Shown piece after piece: positions 22,463-31,409 of a stretch of DNA of 64,000 nt. The position numbers were made by a program, and so were the translations under genes. The notes beneath the pieces are model-generated. The model saw nothing but the letters and a program-made list of their open reading frames with translations. It was not told the DNA's origin and ran no database searches. The DNA comes from Mauremys mutica (Eukaryota > Chordata > Testudines > Geoemydidae): NCBI RefSeq assembly GCF_020497125.1, contig NC_059075.1, forward strand, positions 62,329,321 through 62,393,320, in the 5' to 3' direction. Numbering within the stretch: position 1 is the stretch's first letter; the number at the start of each line of letters is the position of its first letter.

Positions 22463-25415
22463 CAATAAATTCCCACTGGGAGCCTTACTGCCCTAGGTTA
22501 CACAGTGCTCATGCTTAATAACATGTAATCTCCAATTTATGAGCTTAGCAACTTTTAAAATACAATTAATCCCTTTGTTTTGTGCTGGGCTTCTTATTTA
22601 GGTGTCGTTTCCTGCTAATCTATTTTGGTCTCTTTGAAGTGTGCAGCATGAATCTAACTAACTGTAGCCCTTCTGTGGCTGCAACCAATCCTGGTGGTAT
22701 TCTCCAGCAAATCTTCCTGGCCGCGATATGATGCAATCAGCTCCAGGGCTCATGGTGCTCATGCTGTGACACCCATGTCTTAATCTCTCCGTAGATCTGC
22801 CTTTCTCATCCAAATCCATTTCATTGACATAGATGAATAGGTATTTCACATGTGATGTGCATGCACATCCTCCCCACTGACACGTCCCATCACAGCTAAC
22901 CCCCGCACAGCACTGGCCGTGAATTAAAGGAACTTGTTGGCAGGGAATGTTGCCACATGGAAAATTATCACCAGCTTTTACTGACACCATCTTAATCTGA
23001 TCAAGATTCCCCTGACAACTAGCACCGGGTGAAAAGGTTTGGTTCTCATCAAGGCATGGGGATGTGTTTTGTGAATTGGGAAACTATTCTGCTTTGTTGG
23101 GGTGAGGGAAGATGGGCATGACTGGAAGAGCGGTGAATGAGCAAGAAGTCATGGAAGTGACCAGTGAGAAGTTGACGGGGCCACTTGTTCTCTTCATTTA
23201 CTCTTGCAGGAATGTGCAAGGGCCCAAGGGGGATAATAATCAGAAAGAGGAGCCAGGATGAGCCAGGGTTTGAATGGTGTCTGAATAGAGCTTGTTTTCT
23301 TCTCTGCCACCTCAGTTTATGGCCCAAATTGAGAGGGACTGGGGAGGAACTTGTCCCATGAACTCTGCCTCTAGTCATCTGTCCTGTGAGATAAAGCAAG
23401 GCAGAGTTGATGAATCGCTTTGGAAAGAAATCTATAATTGTCTCTTAATCTTTTCATACCCCCTAGGGAGGGTGGGAGTGGGCAGGGAGGGAGGAGGAAG
23501 AAAACAGACTTCTTACAAAATCTGCTTTTTATTAGCTTACTGGGGAAGTGGGGGAGAGTTGGGGGAAGGGGCAGCAGAGACTAGAGAGATGGGCCAGGGG
23601 AACAGATGTGAGGATAATGAGAGGGAAAGTGAAATACTGAGGGAGACGGATTTGGGAAGAAGAGCAAGAAGCGGGACTGGTATGAGCAGAGGAAGAAGAA
23701 AGTGTGTGTGTGGGGGGGGGGGAGTGCTGGTGACTTAGTGAGTCAGATGCTGTGTGTAAATGTGATATTGACGTCTGATTCCTTTCCATTCCACTCCTAA
23801 ATTTAGCCTAGGGAAACTGCCTCCTTGTTTTTTCCCTTTGCCAGAGGTGCTTGCTTCTTCTCTGTAGGTTTCCTGCTAACCCTCCTTGCACTGATCCCCA
23901 GCACACATGGAGTGTGCACAGTGCTAAGGGGCCTGTCTGCCACATGCTGACGGAAAACTCTCCAAAGTGTCTCCCACTTACACACCCGCTACTCCAAAGT
24001 GGCTCCCTGCCATCCCTGCTGGAGAAAGTTCAACTTCTCTGCAAGAGCCTTGGAGGAGGGTCTGATGGTAACACAGATGTATTGCCTCCCCTTTGCATCA
24101 AGAACCAGTTACTACTCCGCACATGGGCTCCTTTGAAATAAAACAAGGCACCTACATAACGCTTTTTGTCTGAAGGTCACCAAGTGCTTCACAAAGAAAC
24201 ACTAGATCCATCAGAGATTCCAAAGCCAACTTCTGATTTCTTTCTTTCTTTTTTTTTTAAAAGCCACGATACATGATACATGTTGCCACTAGGATGGTGT
24301 AATGCATGGTTGAGGGTATGGCACAGTAGCCCTAGAAATAAAATCTTTACAAGAGCGTGTTGTTGCCAATAGCTTCAGCGTGCAAAGGAGCTAGATACTA
24401 GATCAGCTAGGACATCACTTAGGCAGCAATAATCCTGTCACTCAGCAGTGAATAGTTTCATAAATGTCTTTGACAGCAAAACAGGGTTCAGACTGGGAGG
24501 AAAATATGACGTCGTTAATCTATGTGAGCCTTGCCCACAATCCCATGGTGGCTGGATACTTCTGCTAAAATGATCAGCGGTGAACTAGTTAATAATGTTG
24601 ACCTTTTAAACTCTCATCAGACACCAGAGCAAGTACTCTATTGCATGGAAACAGTGCAAGCCCCTTTCGGAACTATTGTTTGTTTTGTCTGTATTTGTAA
24701 GCTCTCATTGGGACACACCTAGAAAGTTTTCTTCAGAAATATATTGGTTGGGATTTTTTTTTTTAATTTAAATTTCAAGGCTTAATTTCTGTAGAAACTG
24801 ATGGGGGCACTAGAAAAAGTGGTGGTTTGATGTACTTGGCCCAACTGAATTGGGCTCAAAGTGTGAAAATATCAACACTATTTTTTTCTACCCACTGGTA
24901 GCACAACACTGAACAAACAGAATCTTACAAAAACTAAACATGCAGACGGCTAGATGGATGCTTTTCTGTATTTAAATAATAAAGTGTTCATATAAAGCTT
25001 GTTGTGAACTGTTGACAGAGTAAAATTCACTCAGGCAAACTTGAATGATATATGTCAGGATTCATGATGTCCATGTAGTCTTGTATGGGTTAGAAACAAG
25101 ATAGTGCACTAGGTGGACCAGTGATCTGTCACAGTATAGCAGTTTCTATTTTCCTATATTGACTTGAGCAATATATTTTACTCATACATTGCACAATCCC
25201 ACAGTACTTTCTAGGCTCTCCCACAAACCCTGCTTTGGGAAGCTGTTTCAGACACTGTTGAACATGGACCTCAGCAAAACTGTAATGCACTGCATCCCAA
25301 GGGTTGGCAGGACTTCAGTGTGGATGCAGACTGAACTGGGTAGCAGAAACTAGGAGGGTAAATGTGGCCACAGTGAACAGTTAAACTTTGCTAGCACAAT
25401 TTATTCTTTTAACTG
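22463..25415. other. Non-coding stretch; contains a cysteine-rich minus frame and a purine-rich tract
   Basis: No host exon is identified with confidence. A minus-strand frame at 22658-22990 is cysteine-rich and listed separately. Purine-rich sequence spans about 23464-23740 and ends in a (gt)n plus poly-G tract at about 23703-23722. Nothing else was classified. Confidence 0.35.
22658..22990 (-). other. Cysteine-rich open frame of unknown status (110 codons)
   Basis: The minus-strand frame from an ATG to a TAG stop has ten cysteines, eight of them within residues 12-34, including HGQCCAGVSCDGTC and QWGGCAC. The CCxxxC pattern is loosely like the end of von Willebrand C or other disulfide-rich modules, but I cannot assign a family. 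The second half (MDLDEKGRSTERLRHGC and onward) is not cysteine-rich. It could be a fragment of an unrecognised gene, an old retropseudogene or chance. I saw no supporting neighbouring exon. Confidence 0.2.
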
Positions 25416-25645
25416 TAAAAAGAACAGGAGTACTTGTGGCACCTTAGAGACTAACAAATTTATTTGAGCATAAGCTTTCGTGGGCTACAGCCCACTTCAT
25501 TGGATGCATGGACTGGAACATATAGTAAGAAATATATATACGTACAGAGAACATGAAAAGGTGGAAGTAGCCATACCAATTGTAAGAGGCTAATTAATTA
25601 AGATAAGCTATTATCAGCAGGAGAGAGAAAAATTTTTTGTAGTAC
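25416..25645 (-). mobile_element. Penelope-like element terminal segment (solo end)
   Basis: The + strand reads gtaaaaagaacaggagtac, ttgtggcaccttagagac, gcataagctttcgtgggc and cccacttcattggatgcat, the same terminal module as the left arm at 10503. It continues through tatatatacgtacagagaac and ends near tttttgtagtaccc. No coding part is present. I could not find a convincing TSD, so the right border is approximate. Confidence 0.75.
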
Positions 25646-26313
25646 CCTTTGAAATGATGCAGCAATCTAGCACCGAGAGGGCTAGAGAAGTTCCCAAGGC
25701 CACAGAGAGATTCAGAAGGAGAGCCAGATTAGAATTCAGGAGTTCCTGGCTCCTGCTCTTGTATTTAAGCATGCGTCATATAATTAACTTTAGTTTATTT
25801 GCATACTGCAATCCTATTGGTTAAAACAACCTAAAATGTGGGTGGAGTCTTTATAAAACTAGAACAGTATGACAAGATTGCCATGAAACGTAACTTCTGT
25901 GAAATTCAGCCCTCCGGCAGTGTAGCAATGGGATATGTCTTGTTCCTTGTTAACTGGCAGTGGTGTTTTTGTGTGGGTGGAAGGGTGTGGCACGTGTTCA
26001 TATATTTTCATGGATTACATTTCAGAGTTACTTTTAAAAAATCTGCTTGTGACTGGCAGTCAGGTGTTACACCCTTGTGTGAAGGTCGGGAACTATTTGG
26101 CTGACTACCCCTGGCAGGCTGGCATGGTGGTGGGACTTACTAGCCTCAGCACAGGAGTTTGAGCCTCTTTGATGAGGGAAAAGAGCTAAAAGGAGTGACA
26201 GGAAGTCCTGCAGAGAGAAGCCCTGGGAATAGCCAACTCTGGAGGTGTAAGGCCTAAGTTTGTTTGTAAGTAACTGTGGGCTTAGTTGCTTAAGGTAAGA
26301 ATACCAGCAAAAC
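25646..26313. other. Non-coding stretch, nothing recognised
   Basis: No gene, RNA or classified repeat was recognised. Two overlapping + strand frames near 25838-26162 are short and featureless. Confidence 0.3.
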
Positions 26314-26321
26314 CCAGGATC

Positions 26322-26730
26322 CAGGGGCGGCTCTAGGAATCCCGCTGCCCCAAGCAGGGTGGCACGCCACAGGGCTCGCTCTGACGGTCGCCGGTACCGC
26401 GGCTCCTGGGGAACCTCTTGCAGACATGCCTGCGGAGGTTCCGCTGGTCCTGCGGCTCCGGTCGAGCATCCGCTGGCATGCCTGCGGGAGGTCCACCCGA
26501 GCCGCGGGACCAGTGAACCCTCCGCAGTCATGCCTGCGGGAGGTCCACCGAAGCCGCGGTACCAGCGGACCCTCCGCAGTCATGCCTGCGGGAGGTCCAC
26601 TGGTCCCGCGGCTCCGGTGGACCTCCTGCAGGCATGACTGCGGAAGGTCCGCCGGAGCCGGCTGCCGCCCTGCCGGCAAAATGCCACCCCAAGCGTGCAC
26701 TTGGTGCGCTGGGGTCTGGAGTTGGCCCTG
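26322..26730. mobile_element. Non-autonomous hAT element with internal GC-rich minisatellite
   Basis: The ends are caggggcggctctagg and the complement of gagttggccctg. An exact 8-bp TSD, ccaggatc, flanks it (26314-26321 and 26731-26738). The interior (about 26400-26660) repeats tgcctgcgggaggtccac and ccgcggtaccagcggacc in both orientations with a period of roughly 55-60 bp. The long overlapping frames on both strands here reflect this composition, not genes. Confidence 0.85.
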
Positions 26731-26863
26731 CCAGGATCATACCCATTTGCTGAGCTATTCTAGGAAATGCTTGCTTTATGGATTTGCCTGCTTGGTTTGA
26801 AGACCATTATATCTTCTTGCACGTCTTTAATTTTTAAATTGTTTCTTCGAGAAAATAGCACAA

Positions 26864-27108
26864 AGGGCTGGTCTACACTGGTAATGTACATCAGCATAGC
26901 TGCATCTCTCAGGGGCACACTACTGTGAGACATAGCTATGCTGATCCAACCCATGGTGTAGAAAGTGCTATCTTCCGTCAACCTAGCTACCGCATCTCAG
27001 GGAGGTGGAATACCTGTGCAAATGGGAGAACTCCTCCTGTTGGCATTTCGGTAGTGTCTATGCTGAAGCGCTACAGCCGCTGTAGTGATTGAAGTGTGGA
27101 CGTACCCA
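26864..27108. mobile_element. Non-autonomous hAT-like MITE (ggtctacactgg end)
   Basis: The left end agggctggtctacactgg and the right end agtgtggacgtaccc are inverted with mismatches. Internally, catcagcatagctgc and catagctatgctgat form an additional inverted repeat. About 245 bp, with no coding. Confidence 0.55.
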
Positions 27109-27242
27109 ACGGTCCTGTTTTCATGCAAATGTCCCTAATCATAAAACACAAAGGAACTTAATATTAAAAAACCCGCTGCACAGAAATGATTCTACCTGGA
27201 TATCACATCTACCCTCAATTCTCCATACTGTTTTCTGAAGAT

Positions 27243-27310
27243 TTAATGGACCAAAATTCTCCCGGGTGTAATTCTTCTAAGTTGCACGAGGGACGACTTT
27301 GGTCCATTAA
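27243..27310. repeat. 68-bp palindromic element with perfect 13-bp inverted ends
   Basis: The left end ttaatggaccaaa and the right end tttggtccattaa are perfect complements over 13 bp. The 42-bp interior is not palindromic. It probably belongs to the short ccaaattct-type MITE family also seen at 51957-52043. Confidence 0.5.
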
Positions 27311-28985
27311 GCCTACCTTGCTTCATATAGTGGGATTTCTTTGTTTTTTCTGATTGCCTGAAGCTAAGGATTACACAGATTTTCCCATCTGCTAATGTAC
27401 TATTTCATAGCTCATGATTTGAGTGGCTTAACCTTCCCTGAATTGTTAATGGGTCACAGACCACCTGCCTCTTTACATGAAGCCTTCAGAGGTAAAATAG
27501 AGTAGATCAGACCTGAAACTGGAGTGACTGGTCATGCTAAATTAGATCCTTCTGTGCTTTTTACTCTTTACTAAATCTCTTTAAAACACTTTCACTGCTG
27601 GATAACCAGGTTACCTGTACCATTAGTACTGCCCCACTAGCATACTGGTAAATGTTGTTGAATGCCTGTATGTTCAGCACAGCAGATGTATTTTACCTGG
27701 GCATGGGTAGAACATTTAGCAGGCACACAGCCTACTTTTGGGGAAAACATTGGGTGGAAACTTGCGCTAGTTCTAACGAAGGAAGCTGGTTTTTGTAAGC
27801 TGGTGAATTGGAGGTTAAAACTTCAGTGCCCTATGGTGGTGTCTGCTATGAGGCAGTGATGTTAACAGTGTGACAGCATCGGTCAGTAGTATTGGGCCTG
27901 AGGTGTTGGAGTGTCTGCACCTCTTTATGGTGTCTATTCCATTTCATAACTTGTATTGTTCCTGGCGGGCAACCCTGTCAGACCAAGTGAGAGGCAACAG
28001 TGTGGGTCGGACAAGAGTTTGTTACGACATGTCAGTGCCTGGAGAAATGTTGTGGCTACAGGCTTTTCCAGCTGGCGCCGAGCTCATGGCAGGGGATTTC
28101 TTACCACTGCTGAGGTAACTGAAAAGAGAACAGATTGGAGGGACACCCCTGTAAAGTTCTTCTTGTGTGAGCCCAGTGGTGTGACAGTGAGGCTCGATTA
28201 CTTCTGTTTAAAAGCTCATATGTGAGAACTTCTGCCTTTTCTATTGGATGAGGCTTTTGGTGGGATTTGTAGAGTGTAGACTGCATAATGAAACAGCAAT
28301 ATCTCTCCAGCATTTGGTACTGTGCTCCCTGCTCCAATCTGTAGGCCTTATCTACCCCAGGGATTTCCCCCAGTGACAGACATGGATGGCTGGTCATGTG
28401 CTAGTGCAAACCCCTGTTATAGGCAGGATATAAGCTGTGATTTGCACTAGTGTAGTCAGCTCTGTCTGAAGGCCTTGTCTATACCAGGGATTTTCTGAAC
28501 CTCAGAGTCCTGTATTGCCCAACATCCTAATGGCACAGCAGTGGAGGGGAGAGCTATAGGGTGTGGCACAGCTAAGTAGCAACACTGCAAAACTGGTGAA
28601 GCTTTTGAGGTGTTCCCTGCATGTTTGTGGGGAGGGGGACTCTCTTCATGCTGTGATGCATCCTCAAATAGTGGAGAGGAGCCGCAGTCATACCTAGCCA
28701 TTGTAGAGGCTGCCAGCTTTCCCCAAGTGTTTCCCTCTTCTACAGCTGCCACTGCTTGTGCTTTTGCCAGGAGACAGTAGGAGCGATGTATTTCCATGTC
28801 AGAAGTCAATGTCACTCCTCTCTTTAAGACAAAGGATGTCACAAGTGCTGTTTTAGCCATCTCTAGCAAGTCCCTATAGCCCTTGAACTGGGTCTCCCTC
28901 ATGTTGCAGTCCTATGTGAGGGGTATTCATATGGGGAAGAGAGAAATGCAGTTATGAGGAGCTGCCCTGCTGAGTCTGAGTTCTT
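27311..28985. other. Non-coding stretch with an unexplained 148-codon minus frame
   Basis: Direct repeats aggccttatctacccc and aggccttgtctatacc, each followed by agggattt (near 28346 and 28472), look like ends of related MITEs. A minus-strand frame at 28456-28902 is open for 148 codons but has no domain I recognise, and it begins or ends in this repeat-like sequence. No exon was called. Confidence 0.35.
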
Positions 28986-29436
28986 TGAATCATAGAATCA
29001 TAGAAGATAGAGTTGGAAGAGACATCAGGAGGTCATGTAGTCCAATCCCCTGCTCAAAGCAGGACCAACACCAACTAAATCATCCCAGCCAGGGCTTTGT
29101 CAAGTCAGGCCTTAAAAACCTCTAAGGATGGAGATTCCACCTCCTCCCTAGTTAACCCATTCCAGTGCTTCATCACCCTTCAAGTGAAATAGTTTTTCTT
29201 AATATCCAACCTAGACCTCCCCACACTGCAACTTGAGATCTCCTTGTTCTGTCATCTGCCACCACTGAGCACAGCCTAGCTCCATCCTCTTTGGAACCCC
29301 CCTTCAGATAGTTGAAGGCTGCTATCAAATGCCCCCTCACTCTTCTCTGCTGCAGACTAAATAAGCCCAGTTCCCTCAAACTCTCCTTGTAAGACATGTG
29401 CTCCAGCCCCCTAATTATTTTGAAGGCATTGATGGT
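28986..29436 (-). mobile_element. CR1 LINE 3' end
   Basis: The left border has the CR1-type 8-bp tail repeats in complement (aatcatagaatcatagaa). The minus strand then encodes the RT C-terminal region: YKESLRELGLFSLQQRRVRG, HLIAAFNYLKGGSKEDGARL and FSV-like sequence, the classical CR1 ending. It is 5'-truncated, as is usual for CR1, and contains stops. Confidence 0.85.
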
Positions 29437-29872
29437 ACAGTTCCATGCAAGGAATGAATTTGCTTACCAGGTGGGAGGGAGGATCATCTTGTCGCTGAGA
29501 ATTGTTGTCTTTCCTGGGCAGGGGCACGTCTTTCCACTTCTGAGACCCTGAGTTTTCACAGGGTTGGTTCCTTTGCCCCTATGTTATGTGATGGGGCCCT
29601 GGCAGAGATGCGTTCTCTTCTGCCCTGTGTTGAAAATGATCCATAGAGTTTTTTCACTGATGGAGGGTGGGGAAGGGGAGAGAATGTGTTCTGGATCATA
29701 CGCAGACTTGTGTGGCAGCAGAGTCATTGCGGCATGCTAAGAGTGAGACTCCTGGCTTTGTCAGTAATTTTGGGGGAATCTCCCCTTTCCTGCTCCTCCA
29801 GAATGGTGGACCATAAGTTTTGTGGTGGAGGTGATTATATTGATTACCATGGGGAGGTGGTCACAACTGTTT
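29437..29872. other. Non-coding stretch, nothing recognised
   Basis: No gene or repeat was recognised between the CR1 end and the next hAT element. Confidence 0.3.
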
Positions 29873-29880
29873 GTTTCTAG

Positions 29881-30565
29881 CAGGGGTGGGCAAACTCCGG
29901 CCTGGGAGCCACATCGGGTCCTTCAGATGTTTTAATCTGGCCCCCGAGCTCATGCCAGGGAGCAGGGTCCAGGGCTTGCCCCGCTCTGCACGTGCTGTAG
30001 TTCTGCTCAGCTCCCAGAAATAGTAGCATGTCCCCACTCCAGTTCCTATGCATAGGGGCAGCTGGGAGCTCTGCACACTGCCCCCACCCCAAGCGCCATC
30101 CCCACAGCTCCCATTGGCCAGGAACCATGGCCAATGGGAGCTGCAGAGGCAGCACCTGCAGAGGAGTCAGTGCGCCGAGCGACCTGGCTGCACCTCCGCG
30201 TAGGAGCCTCAGGAGCTTACCGCTGCTTGAGGTAAGCGCACCCTGGAGCCTGACCCCCTCCCTCACCCTGACCCCCTTGGTCCCAGCCCAGAGCACCCTC
30301 CTGAACCTCCAACCCCTCATCCCTAGCCCTACCCCAGAGTCTGTATCCCCAGTCAGAGCCCTCCCCCGCACCCAAACCCACTGCCCCACCCCTCCCCTCC
30401 CACACGCTGAACTCCTCATTTCTGGCCCCACCCCAGAGCCCACACCCCCAGCCGGCGCCCTCACCCCCTATCGCACCCAACCCCCAATTTTGTGAGCATT
30501 CATGGCCTGCCATACAATCTTCACACCCAGATGTGGCCCTTGGGCCAAAAAGTTTGCCCACCCTG
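29881..30565. mobile_element. Non-autonomous hAT element (caggggtgggcaaact ends), 685 bp
   Basis: The terminal inverted repeats are caggggtgggcaaact and the complement of agtttgcccaccctg. An exact 8-bp TSD, gtttctag, flanks it (29873-29880 and 30566-30573). The interior is C-rich, with repeated ccccacccc and ctgacccc words at 30240-30480. The frames of more than 100 codons on both strands are compositional. It is the same family as 49004-49594. Confidence 0.88.
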
Positions 30566-30573
30566 GTTTCTAG

Positions 30574-31346
30574 AGTTCCTCCTCTGGCTGATTTCTAGAC
30601 AGCCCCAGAGGAAGCTATTTATTTTTTCATTTGTCTCCAAAGCGAATGGGCTCTTGCACTGTGCCTCTTGTTTTCTGACTGGCTAATGAACTCTTGGCCC
30701 AAACTGAGGCCTTTTCTGTCCTGTCTGTGCTAGAGGCAAGAGCCATACTACACAAAAGATCATTCCTGTCTGGGACCATGCTGAGCTAGTCCCAGTCATT
30801 GTCCTGACATTCAGGGCCTGGCTGAAGGTGCAGGGGTAAGGGGAAGGCAGAATCTAAACTGTTAATGGCAGTGCCTGGCAGGATACGGTTGATGGAAAGC
30901 TATACAGAAAGTCACTGGAGAGAAGATGCCCAGCTCTTTTCTCTGAGAGCTACCCCTCTTTCCTGGCTCCCTACCTTCCCACTCAGGTCTAGACATCCTG
31001 TTTTGGTGCCCAGAATGTAGAGTCATTCTTATGTCTGGGGAGAGGGGACAGAATCATGGGGCTGTCACACAGACTTTCCTAACTCACCTTTCTTTCTGTC
31101 TAGCTTGTGAGTGGTAAGAGATTCAGGGCTCACAGCCCCTGGAAAGGTGATTATTTATAGCACTCCACAGAGGAGTGATTTGTGATTATCCCCCAAACTC
31201 CCTTTGCGTTTTCCAGCTAGCTGGGTAGGAGTGGGACAGATGTGCCAGGCTGTCGTTCATTCTTCTGCCAAGGACAAGGGGATAGAGCACGTTATGATAC
31301 CCACAGGCTGTTCTGTCAACTTCTTTTTGTCCTTCTGTTCTTCTAG
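30574..31346. other. Intronic sequence before the first visible MAPKBP1 exon
   Basis: This holds unique-looking sequence and the pyrimidine tract of the acceptor at 31321-31346. I found no additional exon here. Confidence 0.5.
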
Positions 31347-31409
31347 GTGTGTTGTCGTGCTCTTCAACCCTAGGAAAAATAAGCAACACCATATTCTAAA
31401 CAGCTCCAG
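31347..31409 (+). CDS. MAPKBP1: MAPKBP1 exon: start of first visible WD40 blade
   Basis: The acceptor is a pyrimidine tract ending in ctag and the donor is cag|gtgagt. The exon encodes [20 protein letters not shown]. The first base completes a codon from an unseen upstream exon (two bases supplied upstream), and the last two bases (AG) join the next exon to make Arg. It matches the N-terminal propeller of MAPKBP1 about 60-65 residues into the vertebrate protein, so one or two coding exons are missing upstream. Confidence 0.93.

Noticed and set aside
26067..26800. Overlapping frames of 90-154 codons on both strands with repeated words.
   Set aside because: They are produced by the GC-rich minisatellite within a hAT element.
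30028..30561. Long overlapping frames on both strands, rich in Pro/Thr or Gly.
   Set aside because: They lie inside the C-rich interior of a hAT element with exact TSDs; simple composition opens frames in several phases.
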